This document shows, piece by piece, positions 1-7,330 of a stretch of 37,980 nucleotides of DNA; within the stretch, counting starts at the first letter, position 1, and each line of letters opens with the position of its first letter. The position numbers were made by a program, and so were the translations under genes. The stretch is from an uncultured Victivallales bacterium. GTDB taxonomy: Bacteria > Verrucomicrobiota > Lentisphaeria > Victivallales > UBA1829. Location of the stretch: assembly GCA_944390795.1 (NCBI GenBank), contig CALXRI010000028.1, forward strand, positions 1 to 37,980, read 5' to 3'. The notes beneath the pieces were generated by a model. That model did not search any database and was not told where the DNA came from. It saw only the letters and a program-made list of their open reading frames with translations.

Positions 1-4
1 AAAA

Positions 5-90
5 TGGTGCCGACGATAGGATTTGAACCTACACCCCCGTGAAGAGACTGCGACCTGAACGCAGCGCGTCTGCCGTTCCGCCACGTCGGC
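5..90 (-). tRNA. tRNA-Leu (anticodon CAG)
   Basis: On the minus strand the segment folds as a type II tRNA. The acceptor strand GCCGACG pairs with CGTCGGC, the discriminator base is A, and the CCA end is encoded. The anticodon stem CTGCG/CGCAG encloses the loop TTCAGGT, giving anticodon CAG, which reads CUG leucine codons. A long variable arm follows, as expected for tRNA-Leu, and the T arm contains GGTTCAAATCC. It is divergent from recJ. Confidence 0.96.
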
Positions 91-124
91 ATTTTCCTTG
101 TGCCGTTTCCGGACACAGTGGCAT

Positions 125-152
125 AATTTAACGGCCTTCTCTCATTATTCAA
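125..152 (-). promoter_or_regulatory. Probable promoter of tRNA-Leu(CAG)
   Basis: Read on minus, TTGAAT (147-152) and TAAATT (125-130) are separated by 16 bases. The predicted start would lie about 28 bases before the tRNA 5' end. Both boxes are moderate matches to sigma70. Confidence 0.45.
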
Positions 153-194
153 GCAAAGTTTCAAAAAAAAATGAAAATTGCTCCGTGTTTTTGT

Positions 195-222
195 TTGATG
201 TTTCGGGAAAGCATATTATATT
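195..222 (+). promoter_or_regulatory. Probable recJ promoter
   Basis: TTGATG (195-200) and TATATT (217-222) are separated by 16 bases, about 33 bases before the recJ start codon. This is a good sigma70-type match in a locally AT-rich stretch. Confidence 0.5.
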
Positions 223-255
223 GTCCCCTGTAATGATTAACATGAGAAAGGCAGA

Positions 256-1968
256 ATGGGAACGAAACTATGGATATCGGCTTGTGACGGCAAAGAAAAC
301 ATTATACAGGATCTGATAAGACGCAAAAATCTTCCGCGCGCTGTGGCCATGTATCTGGCGGCCCGCGGGATCAGTATTGAAGAAGCGGATCATTACTTCA
401 ACAACACTTTTGCGGATTTGACCGATCCCTACCGGTTTCCCGGTATGGATGTCGCCGTCAAGCGCCTCTGGCAGGCAATACGCAACCGTGAACGCATTCT
501 GATTCACGGAGACTATGACACGGACGGAATCACCGCCACGTCTCTGCTCTCCTGGGTACTGGAGAAAAACGGGGCTGTCGTAAGCTCCTTTCTCCCTCAC
601 CGCTTCGATGACGGATACGGTTTTACCCCGGAATCTCTGGCAAAGGCGCTGGAAACCGCGCCAACCCCATGCAAGGTGCTGGTCACGGTCGACTGCGGAA
701 TCAACAGCTGTCCCGCAGTTGCGGAGGCGGCGGCCAAAGGCATCGACGTCATCATCACCGACCATCATGAACCGGGGGAGGGGGCGTCGCCGGCGCTGGC
801 GGTTATCAATCCGAAAGTCCACAGGGAGCTGGCGGACATGCACCAGCTTTCCGGGGTGGGGGTGGCATTCAAGCTCGCGCATGCGTTCGTGAAATACGGA
901 CGGGACAACAATCTCGGCGGATATGCCACGGAAATGCAGGACGTGCTGGATTTTGTCGCGCTCGGAACCGTTGCGGACATCGTTCCCCTGCTCGGGGAAA
1001 ACAGAATTCTGGTCAAATACGGCATGGAAACGCTCCGCAAGCAGCTGCGTCCGGGGATCCGGGCGCTGATCGAAGTGGCGCATGTCGACGCATCCATCAG
1101 CCCGTCCGACATCACCTTCAAGCTCGCCCCCCGCATCAATGCGGCCGGCCGGCTGGGAAATGCGATTTCCGCACTTCAGCTTCTGAACGCCTCCAACATT
1201 GTGGATGCCTATAAATTTGCGGATATGCTGGAATCGTTCAACCAGCGCCGTCAGGCGAAAGAGCAGGAAATCTTTTCCGAAGCAAAACGTCAGGTGGAAT
1301 CCGACCCCTTCTTTGACAAATCCATTACCATTACAGCGGCAGGGGAGGGGTGGCATCAGGGCGTGATCGGCATTGTAGCCTCCCGTTTCGCACGGGATTA
1401 CAACCGTCCGGCGATTGTCCTTACGATCCAGGGAGACGAAGCGCACGGTTCCGGGCGGAGCATCCCCGGCGTGAATCTGATCAAAATTCTTGCGAAATGT
1501 TCGCATCTCCTGACCCGCTACGGAGGACATCCCATGGCGGTCGGTCTCGGGCTGCACCGTTCCAAAATCCGGGAATTCCAGCAGGAATTCGAGCAGCATG
1601 TCCGCAATGAGATTTCTCCGAACGATATTGTCGACAGCATTTCCTATGACGGCACGGTTGAACTCGCGGAGCTTCAGGATGAGTTCTTTGCCCTCTATCC
1701 GCGCCTTGGTCCTTTCGGCCACGGCAATCCGCAGCCGACCTACAGGATCAACCATCTGGAAATTGTGAGAACATTCCCGATCAAGGCCGGACATACGAAA
1801 GGCATTGTAAGAGACATCAACGGAGACACCTCGGATTTCATCGCGTTCAACATGGTAATTGATGCGCGGACAACATGGGATGTGATTGCCATACCCCATA
1901 TCAATGAATATTACGGGGAAAAGCGCCGTCAACTTCAGATTGTTGATGCGAAACCCTCCGTCATGTAA
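256..1968 (+). CDS. recJ: Single-stranded-DNA-specific 5'-3' exonuclease RecJ
   Basis: This 570-residue protein is a RecJ of normal length. RecJ degrades single-stranded DNA 5' to 3' in recombinational repair and mismatch repair in the cytoplasm. The phosphoesterase (DHH) domain shows motif I as DYDTDG at residues 86-91 and the DHH signature at 169-171, both metal ligands. The DHHA1 domain carries the GSGRSIPG segment and a GGHPMAVG motif near residue 423. A C-terminal OB-like segment follows. The start was chosen because it follows GAAAGG at a suitable distance and gives the usual N-terminus. The downstream tRNA-Leu begins 16 bases after the stop. Nothing in the active-site motifs is missing. 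Confidence in family and role is high. Confidence 0.97.
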   Translation: MGTKLWISACDGKENIIQDLIRRKNLPRAVAMYLAARGISIEEADHYFNNTFADLTDPYRFPGMDVAVKRLWQAIRNRERILIHGDYDTDGITATSLLSWVLEKNGAVVSSFLPHRFDDGYGFTPESLAKALETAPTPCKVLVTVDCGINSCPAVAEAAAKGIDVIITDHHEPGEGASPALAVINPKVHRELADMHQLSGVGVAFKLAHAFVKYGRDNNLGGYATEMQDVLDFVALGTVADIVPLLGENRILVKYGMETLRKQLRPGIRALIEVAHVDASISPSDITFKLAPRINAAGRLGNAISALQLLNASNIVDAYKFADMLESFNQRRQAKEQEIFSEAKRQVESDPFFDKSITITAAGEGWHQGVIGIVASRFARDYNRPAIVLTIQGDEAHGSGRSIPGVNLIKILAKCSHLLTRYGGHPMAVGLGLHRSKIREFQQEFEQHVRNEISPNDIVDSISYDGTVELAELQDEFFALYPRLGPFGHGNPQPTYRINHLEIVRTFPIKAGHTKGIVRDINGDTSDFIAFNMVIDARTTWDVIAIPHINEYYGEKRRQLQIVDAKPSVM

Positions 1969-1971
1969 ATT
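1943..1971 (+). promoter_or_regulatory. Probable tRNA-Leu(UAA) promoter embedded in the recJ 3' end
   Basis: TTGATG (1943-1948) and TAAATT (1966-1971) are separated by 17 bases. The -10 box overlaps the recJ stop codon TAA, and the predicted start is about 7 bases before the mature tRNA. Readthrough from recJ could also supply the tRNA. Confidence 0.5.
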
Positions 1972-1984
1972 CATGAAAAAAATT

Positions 1985-2069
1985 GCCCGGATGGCGAAAT
2001 GGCAGACGCAACAGACTTAAAATCTGTTATCCCATGGGTGTGCGGGTTCGAGTCCCGCTCCGGGCACCA
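1985..2069 (+). tRNA. tRNA-Leu (anticodon TAA)
   Basis: Acceptor strands GCCCGGA/TCCGGGC pair, followed by discriminator A and encoded CCA. The anticodon stem ACAGA/TCTGT encloses CTTAAAA, giving anticodon UAA for UUA leucine codons. A long variable arm and the T arm GGTTCGAGTCC are visible. Confidence 0.97.
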
Positions 2070-2080
2070 GCCATTGTGAG

Positions 2081-2118
2081 AATCCTGCAGCACGCGATGT
2101 GCCTGCAGGATTTTCCGT
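2081..2118 (+). terminator. Intrinsic terminator downstream of tRNA-Leu(UAA)
   Basis: AATCCTGCAGCAC pairs with GTGCCTGCAGGATT, with a single-base bulge and a short loop, and is followed by an interrupted T tract (TTTTCCGTTTTC). It starts 11 bases after the tRNA CCA end. Confidence 0.7.
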
Positions 2119-2417
2119 TTTCGAGGGAAGGGGGGATATATCCTTCCGCTTTGCACCGGAATTGCGGACCACCGGATTGCCGGGAGACCCCCTCGCCTCT
2201 GCCATGAATGCCTCCGCATCCCTTTTCTTCTTACGTGTCGCCGGATGTCGGAATCTGCCGTATTTTTTATCACAGTCAAAATTTCACATTCCGTGATCTC
2301 CCTCCTGCATCTTTCACAATACATTCTTTCCCGCTTTCCGCCGGCCCAGGATTTACCCTTTGAAAACGGCATGGGCGATCTCCTCACAGTTTCCATGGTT
2401 GAAAACCTGAATTTTTC

Positions 2418-2457
2418 TTGACAAGTTGTTGACATTTCTTTTTTAAATATTCATAAT
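2418..2457 (+). promoter_or_regulatory. Near-consensus sigma70 promoter with no obvious gene
   Basis: TTGACA at 2429-2434 and CATAAT at 2452-2457 are separated by exactly 17 bases; a second TTGACA lies at 2418-2423. CATAATT at 2452-2458 is repeated inverted as AATTATG at 2469-2475, so the -10 box sits in one arm of an inverted repeat, as an operator might. No convincing coding gene follows for over 1 kb. Confidence 0.6.
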
Positions 2458-2518
2458 TCATTTATTATAATTATGTTATACGTTTATAAGATGACTTTTC
2501 CCTATCCCTGTGACTTAA

Positions 2519-2534
2519 CATAATATATATTATG
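2519..2534. repeat. Perfect 16-bp AT palindrome
   Basis: CATAATATATATTATG reads identically on both strands. It lies about 55 bases downstream of the predicted start of the orphan promoter and reuses the CATAAT half-site seen in that promoter. It could be a repressor site; chance in AT-rich DNA is the alternative. Confidence 0.45.
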
Positions 2535-2709
2535 CGACGTTATAAATCCCCCTGAAAAGCCATGAAACCTTCCGGATGGATCCGAATATGGATCAGGACT
2601 CTTTGACGCTCCACGGCGCCTTAAAATCAATTTTGATCTCTTCAGAACAAAATGAACTCCTTCGGTGCTGTACTCACGGAAATATTGGGAATTATTTCGC
2701 CTGCGGCGA

Positions 2710-2751
2710 CCAGCTAGTTCAGCTGGAGCGAAGCAGGACGGAGAGTCCTGC
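2710..2751. repeat. Tandem pair of hairpins
   Basis: CCAGCT (2710-2715) pairs with AGCTGG (2721-2726) around a 5-base loop. Six bases later GCAGGAC (2733-2739) pairs with GTCCTGC (2745-2751) around the loop GGAGA. Two strong adjacent hairpins in otherwise noncoding DNA suggest a structured transcript or a dispersed intergenic repeat. No T tract follows directly. Confidence 0.5.
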
Positions 2752-2882
2752 ACGAAGCATTTTTACAACTCGGAAAAAGGGATTCCTGAAAATCCGACAG
2801 CATGGAAGGAGAGGAACAACGCGACATTTAGTGACACTTCCCGGTAAAATCGGGATTTAATGATGATGTTTCCGCATGACGG

Positions 2883-3459
2883 ATGGAAACTGAATTTGAA
2901 ATCGGGAGCAGGGGATGCATGGGAAACGGATTCTCCCCCTGCCCGACGGGGAATTTCAGGCTAAATCTCTGGAACGCGTTTGAACAGGCCGGAATCAAAG
3001 GGACATGGAAAGTCGGCGATTCCGGAAGGATGTTCTTTCTTTTCGACTGCACCGGAAGCAGCTCTTTCTTCCGTTTCTCTCCATGAAACGGCCTGTCACG
3101 ATTGACATCCCCCGGAAGAACGGTTTTCTCTTTACGCTCTCCGTTCCGCCGGCTTATCCCCCTGCCCTGTATTTCGGCCGCCCGCTCTCTTCCGCTCCCT
3201 TTTCTGGACTGATACAGAATCGACGGGTTCGGTTTTCTTGCGCTCGGCGGAAAAAGAGGCTCCGGTATGGGATCTCTGGGATTTCGAATGCGAAGCGCAG
3301 CTCATCCCGGAGTGGAAGGAAGTGCTTTCCAGGATTCTGGAAGCCATCGAAGAAACCGCTCTGCGGAATAATTCCCGCATTTCCGGAACCCTCCCTCCCC
3401 CGCCGCTTTCCGGGCCGATTCCAATTCGGAGATCGCAGATCCGATTCTTTTTATATTGA
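2883..3459 (+). pseudogene. Possible frame-broken remnant of an unrecognised gene
   Basis: Three coding-like segments succeed one another in different frames: one from 2883 to 3086 (contains WNAFEQAGIKGTWKVGDSGR), one from 3083 (begins MKRPVTIDIPRKNGFLF), and one through about 3202-3459 (contains EAPVWDLWDFECEAQLIPEW). Codon choice in the first and last resembles neighbouring genes (many GGA, GAA, CGG, TCC). No family is recognised and no Shine-Dalgarno precedes the first ATG. Two frameshifts in a decayed gene would explain the pattern; a noncoding region with chance frames is the alternative. Confidence 0.22.
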
Positions 3460-3494
3460 AAGGATTTAACCAAAAGATACTAAATGATATAAAA

Positions 3495-3519
3495 TGTCAT
3501 ATAACAACACTATATGACA
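3495..3519. repeat. 9-bp perfect inverted repeat with 7-base spacer
   Basis: TGTCATATA (3495-3503) and TATATGACA (3511-3519) are perfect inverted copies. The element is AT-rich and lies between the uncertain region and the 3' end of the glutaredoxin-like gene. It may be an operator or weak transcript-end hairpin. No T tract follows on either strand. Confidence 0.5.
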
Positions 3520-3631
3520 CTTAAACAAGCCTTACATATACCTGTAGGCGAAACATTTTCAGGGTCCGGCAGAGTTTGAGTTTTCTCCTCTTTCTTCTCT
3601 TCTTCCCCCCCTGCCCCGCTCTTCGGGAAAG

Positions 3632-3889
3632 TTATCTCAGAAGACCCCATGCCCGGAGGTCATGCTCGAGTTTCTTTTCGTCAAAAACCTGTCCCGGCCT
3701 CCACAGACCGTTATATTCCAGTGTCGGAACAACCCAGTCTTCTCCGCCGTTGACGTCGATTACTTTGCGGATCACGTCCGCGGGCTGTTCCTCGATTTCC
3801 AGATAGCGGAACGGCACTCCGCACTTTTTCAGAAATTCAACCGTCCGGTGGCAATGCGGACAGAGATTCCATGCGTAAACGTTCAGCAT
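3632..3889 (-). CDS. Small glutaredoxin-like thiol-disulfide protein
   Basis: The 85-residue product is the size of a classical glutaredoxin. It begins with a beta strand (MLNVYAW) and the active-site motif CPHC at residues 10-13. The TVP-like cis-proline segment is present as WVVPTLEYNG (residues 51-60), where glutathione would bind in the family. The likely role is reduction of disulfides or mixed glutathione disulfides in the cytoplasm. A longer frame extends upstream, but this start is preferred because GGAGGAA precedes it at a proper distance and the extension has no family resemblance. It is transcribed away from the LacI gene at 4142. CPHC is less common than CPYC, so a thioredoxin-like reductase with another partner is possible. 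Confidence 0.85.
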   Translation of the reverse strand: MLNVYAWNLCPHCHRTVEFLKKCGVPFRYLEIEEQPADVIRKVIDVNGGEDWVVPTLEYNGLWRPGQVFDEKKLEHDLRAWGLLR

Positions 3890-3922
3890 TTTGATTTCCT
3901 CCTCTTCTTCTGTGATACACGG

Positions 3923-3951
3923 AATGTAGCACCTTTTTCGGGAAATGGCAA
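3923..3951 (-). promoter_or_regulatory. Promoter of the glutaredoxin-like gene
   Basis: Read on minus, TTGCCA (3946-3951) and TACATT (3923-3928) are separated by 17 bases. The predicted start lies about 27 bases before the start codon at 3889. Confidence 0.55.
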
Positions 3952-4047
3952 GAGCGCCCCCCCGAATCCCTTCCTGAAAATGTTTCCGATTTCCGGAAAT
4001 TCCGGTCGGAAATCCGGGAATAGCCGGTATTTTCCTCTTCGGAACAC

Positions 4048-4075
4048 TTGCTTTCCCGAATTTCCGGAGTATTTT
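4048..4075 (+). promoter_or_regulatory. Probable promoter of the LacI-family gene at 4142
   Basis: TTGCTT (4048-4053) and TATTTT (4070-4075) are separated by 16 bases. The predicted transcription start near 4082 falls just before the palindromic operator at 4088-4107. Confidence 0.45.
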
Positions 4076-4087
4076 ACTCTTCAAGTG

Positions 4088-4107
4088 AATGGAAAACGTT
4101 TTCCATT
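4088..4107. promoter_or_regulatory. Perfect 20-bp LacI-type operator palindrome
   Basis: AATGGAAAACGTTTTCCATT is a perfect palindrome with the central CG typical of LacI/PurR/CcpA-family operators. It lies 34 bases before the LacI-family start codon and directly after the predicted transcription start. Autorepression by the adjacent regulator is the natural inference. Confidence 0.75.
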
Positions 4108-4141
4108 AAGACAAAAACATTGAGATCGCTTATTTTATATT

Positions 4142-5161
4142 ATGGATAAGAGAATCACAATCCGGGACGTTGCAGAGAGCGCGGGATGCAGCTTCGTCGC
4201 GGTGTCCCGGGTGCTGAGCGGCAGGGACATCCGCCATGTCAGCCCGGAAATGAGGGAACGTGTCCGGAGTGCGGCGGAACGCCTCGGCTACCGTCCCAGT
4301 CCGGCCGCCCGGGCGCTCCGAACCGGCAGAACCAGGACCATCGGACTGCTTCTCGGCGCGTTTCACAACCGGATGGAAGGGTGTGTCGCGCACGCTCTTA
4401 CCGAAGCGGCGAAACGACGCGGATACCGCCTCATCATCGCCCTTACGAACTATGATCCGGAAGAGGAGCGCGAGGCTCTGGAGGACATGCTGAACCGTCA
4501 GGCGGACGGCGTGATCGACACGCTTTCGCTGGATCCGGAATCCCCGCTTGCTCTCCGTTTCGGAAAAGGCGCTTGTCCGATTCTCCTGCAGGATAACGCG
4601 CAGACATCCTTCTCTTCCGTCTGGTATGACTACGACACGGCGCTTCCGGAGGTCTTCGCCGCATTCCGCCGCGCGGGAATCCGGCATGTCGCAATGATCT
4701 GCAGTCTCTTCAACGGAGAGGCGGATCACCGCCGCGCACTGGCGGAAGAGAACGGGATTGAGCTGGAGTGCTTCACGCACGGAGACGGCGACCATTCGCT
4801 GGAACATGTGTATGCGGAAATCGCCGGGAAAAAGATTCCGGGCGTCTTTGCGCTGGAAAGCATGGTGATCCGGAATTTTCTCGAATCGGCCGCACTTTCC
4901 GTTCCCTCATACCGCCCGGCATGCGTCTGCGCCTACACGCTTCCCTTCGAACATTTCCGGTATGAACGGCTTCTCGGCGCAGTGTACCGCCCCTTCCGCG
5001 AACTTTCGGAACAGCGAGTGGACATCCTCGTCCGAATGATCGAATCTTCGCACACTTTGCGCCGTACGCTCCGGATTCCGTGTCGTTTTACGGACCGAAA
5101 CGAACTGGCGCGCATTCATGCGGAACAGCTGCGGGATCCCTATTACCGCTATTTCCGATAA
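4142..5161 (+). CDS. LacI/GalR-family transcriptional regulator
   Basis: The 339-residue protein has the LacI architecture. A helix-turn-helix lies at about residues 5-26 (ITIRDVAESAGCSFVAVSRV), a hinge segment with YRPSPAARAL precedes residue 60, and a periplasmic-binding-protein-like effector domain follows, beginning TRTIGLLLGAF. The family dimerises on palindromes and responds to sugars or related metabolites. A perfect 20-bp palindrome sits in its own leader, supporting autoregulation. The MarC gene follows after 26 bases, so the two may be co-transcribed. No strong Shine-Dalgarno precedes the ATG; the leader is AT-rich. The effector is not predictable. Confidence 0.93.
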   Translation: MDKRITIRDVAESAGCSFVAVSRVLSGRDIRHVSPEMRERVRSAAERLGYRPSPAARALRTGRTRTIGLLLGAFHNRMEGCVAHALTEAAKRRGYRLIIALTNYDPEEEREALEDMLNRQADGVIDTLSLDPESPLALRFGKGACPILLQDNAQTSFSSVWYDYDTALPEVFAAFRRAGIRHVAMICSLFNGEADHRRALAEENGIELECFTHGDGDHSLEHVYAEIAGKKIPGVFALESMVIRNFLESAALSVPSYRPACVCAYTLPFEHFRYERLLGAVYRPFRELSEQRVDILVRMIESSHTLRRTLRIPCRFTDRNELARIHAEQLRDPYYRYFR

Positions 5162-5187
5162 AAAATGCACCGGCGAAGGAGAAAAAT

Positions 5188-5793
5188 ATGGAATTCAGTC
5201 AAATTCTGGAAAACGCGCTTTATCTGCTGGCGCTCTTGAATCCCGCAAGCAAAGTCATGTTTCTTTCCACTTACGATCCGCATCTTTCCCGGAAGCAGAT
5301 TTTCGAGCTTTCCTGGAAATCCTCCGCCGCCGCGCTGCTGATCCTGATTTTTCTTGCCGCGGCGGGGGAAATGGTGCTCAGCAAGATTTTCCGCGTGGAG
5401 CTTTATTCGCTCCGGATCACCGGAGGGCTTGTCGTGTTTCTGATCGGCTGGACCGCAATCCGGGAAGGCCGGTTCATGCAGAAGCGCCATCAGTCGATGA
5501 AGGAAAGCTTCACGGATCTTTCGCTGGTTCCGCTCGCCGCGCCCCTGATTGCGGGACCGGGAACCATCGCCGCCGCGATTTCCAGCACGGCGGAATTCGG
5601 CATTCTCGCCACGACCTGCGCGCTGACACTGGCAATCTTCACGAATTTCATCTTCATGATTTTTTCGCCCGCGATCAACAGCATTCTGGAAAAAACGCAT
5701 CTGCTCGGCCCGCTGATCCGTCTGACGGGACTGATTATCGCGGCAACCGCCATGCAGATGATCGCCACGGGCGTCAAGGAATTTCTCAAATAG
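5188..5793 (+). CDS. MarC-family integral membrane protein
   Basis: The 201-residue product has about six hydrophobic segments arranged as an internal repeat, as in the MarC/UPF0056 family. The first half carries the LNPASKVMFL motif near residue 16, and the second half carries APLIAGPGTIAAAI. Both are the conserved re-entrant-like NP and GPG segments of this family. The start was set at the ATG after GAAGGAGA (5175-5182) because upstream frame extension overlaps the regulator. The molecular function of MarC proteins is not settled; membrane transport is presumed. It lies 26 bases after the LacI gene and ends 13 bases from the convergent MATE gene. Confidence 0.9.
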   Translation: MEFSQILENALYLLALLNPASKVMFLSTYDPHLSRKQIFELSWKSSAAALLILIFLAAAGEMVLSKIFRVELYSLRITGGLVVFLIGWTAIREGRFMQKRHQSMKESFTDLSLVPLAAPLIAGPGTIAAAISSTAEFGILATTCALTLAIFTNFIFMIFSPAINSILEKTHLLGPLIRLTGLIIAATAMQMIATGVKEFLK

Positions 5794-5806
5794 CGGGGAG
5801 CTTCCG

Positions 5807-7177
5807 TCAGGCGGACTCCCCGGAACGTTCCTGGAGCGTCCGGAAAAACGGAATCAGGAGGGGAATGCAGCTCAAAAACGAAAGCGCATCCGAAATGCAC
5901 TGTGTGAATTCCACCCCCTGAAGTCCGAAAAAGCATGGCAGGATCAGGATCAGCGGAATGAAGTAGATTCCCTGGCGTGTCGCAGCGATGAATGTGGCCT
6001 GCAGCGGTTTGCCCGCGGACTGGAAGAGCATGTTGGACAATACGCTCATCGGCTGGAACGGCAGGGCGACGCACTGGGCGCGGAGAGCGACTGTTCCGAT
6101 GGCAAGAACCATCGCATCCTCCTTCCGGAAGAATCCCATGATCTCCGGAGCGAAAAGGAATCCGAGCGCCCCCATGCAGGCAAGAAACGCCGTGCCCGCC
6201 TTGATGCAGAAAAAGAAGGCCTCGCGGACACGGTCATAATGCTTCGCTCCGTAGTTGTAGCCGACGACGGGCTGGAATCCGTGTCCGAATCCGATCAGGA
6301 CGGAGAGCACGAGGAAGAAGATCCTTCCCACGATCGACATCGCCGCAACCGCCGCGTCTCCGTAGTTCGCCGCGGCAATGTTCAGCGCGACGGTCGAGGC
6401 GCTTGCCAGCCCCTGGCGGCAGAAGGAGGGGAATCCGATGCTCAGAATCCGCAGATACACTTCCAGATGCGATGCGACGCGACGGAAGGAGAGCTTCGCA
6501 ATGCTGCGTCCGGAAAGGAAAAAGTAAAGCAGGATCGCAAAACCGACGCACTGGCTGATCAGAGTTGCAATCGCCGCGCCGGAAATGCCGAGCCCGAATC
6601 CGAAAATGAAAAGAGGGTCGAGCGCGATGTTCAAGAGACCTCCGGAACCGATCGCAATGGTGGCAAAGACGGGCTTGCCTTCGGCGCGGAGCAGATTGTT
6701 CATGACAAAGGAGCAGCACATGAACGGAGTTCCGAAAAAGATGCAGTGCGCATAATCCATCGCATACGGAAGAATCGTCGGCGTGGCACCGAGGAGAATC
6801 ATGAGCTCTTCCGTGAAGATCAGTCCGGTCGCGGCAAGAAGCATTCCCGCTCCGACGGCCATGGCAAACGCGGTGGAAGCAAATTCGTCCGCAGCCTCTC
6901 TTCTCCGCTCTCCGAGCGCGCGGGAAACCAGACTGCCGGAACCCATCCCGATCATGAAACCCAGAGACTGAATGACCGCCATGATCGCAAATACAATTCC
7001 GACCGCTCCCGCCGCGCTGGTGCCGAGCCTTGCGACGAAAAATGTGTCCGCCATATTGTAAACGGCGGTAATCAGCATGGTGAATATCGTCGGAATGGCC
7101 AGCGTGACGATCAGGCGCGGCACCGGTTCCTGCGTCATTTTCCGGAACTGCCGCTGTTCCGCATCCGTATGTCTCAT
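5807..7177 (-). CDS. MATE-family multidrug/cation antiporter
   Basis: The 456-residue protein has the length and roughly twelve membrane segments of MATE exporters, with two homologous halves. The N-terminal half starts TLAIPTIFTMLITAVYNMADTF, a conserved family opening (quoted in part: PTIFTMLITAVYNMADTFFV). The second half includes RQGLASASTVALNIAAANYG and GFGHGFQPVVGYNYGAK. Members exchange Na+ or H+ for organic cations and other xenobiotics across the inner membrane. GAAAGGAT precedes the chosen ATG. It converges on marC with only 13 bases between stops and no visible terminator there. The substrate cannot be predicted. Confidence 0.95.
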   Translation of the reverse strand: MRHTDAEQRQFRKMTQEPVPRLIVTLAIPTIFTMLITAVYNMADTFFVARLGTSAAGAVGIVFAIMAVIQSLGFMIGMGSGSLVSRALGERRREAADEFASTAFAMAVGAGMLLAATGLIFTEELMILLGATPTILPYAMDYAHCIFFGTPFMCCSFVMNNLLRAEGKPVFATIAIGSGGLLNIALDPLFIFGFGLGISGAAIATLISQCVGFAILLYFFLSGRSIAKLSFRRVASHLEVYLRILSIGFPSFCRQGLASASTVALNIAAANYGDAAVAAMSIVGRIFFLVLSVLIGFGHGFQPVVGYNYGAKHYDRVREAFFFCIKAGTAFLACMGALGFLFAPEIMGFFRKEDAMVLAIGTVALRAQCVALPFQPMSVLSNMLFQSAGKPLQATFIAATRQGIYFIPLILILPCFFGLQGVEFTQCISDALSFLSCIPLLIPFFRTLQERSGESA

Positions 7178-7330
7178 GAGAAATCCTTTCTTTCCCGAAT
7201 CACCTGTCCGGGAAAACTGTACACTCCGCCCGCAAAGTCAACGCCCCTGCCCTGCGCCATCCGGCACAGGCGCAACCTTCCTTCAGCAGACGGAATCCCC
7301 GGTTCCCCGCGTGCACCGCATCGGGACCGT

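Larger units (their letters stand above)
2119..3494. other. Long stretch without a convincing gene (about 1.4 kb)
   Basis: No reading frame here has both a believable start and family resemblance. The first 300 bases contain only short frames that run into antisense tRNA sequence. From 2418 there is a near-consensus promoter, then AT-rich inverted repeats, then a tandem hairpin pair at 2710-2751. From 2883 onward three short coding-like segments lie in different frames. The region may be a decayed gene, an intergenic repeat or a noncoding-RNA locus; the sequence alone does not decide. Confidence 0.5.

Noticed and set aside
268-1974. A 568-codon open frame on minus, antisense to recJ
   Set aside because: RecJ motifs on plus are complete; the antisense product has no recognisable domain.
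1971-2435. Minus-strand frames after tRNA-Leu(UAA), one beginning MYCERCRREITECEI like a small zinc ribbon
   Set aside because: The frames read through the antisense of tRNA-Leu (giving the familiar artefact GLEPAHP or DSNPH) and lack a stop before it. The Cys pair could be a relic, but a tRNA overlap argues against a real gene.
3890-4084. N-terminal extension of the glutaredoxin-like protein to 150 residues
   Set aside because: A promoter lies inside it, the extension has no resemblance to the family, and a GGAGG site directly precedes the shorter start.
7215-7241. TTGACT-TACAGT pair on minus before the MATE gene
   Set aside because: The spacing is only 14 bases, too short for a credible sigma70 promoter.
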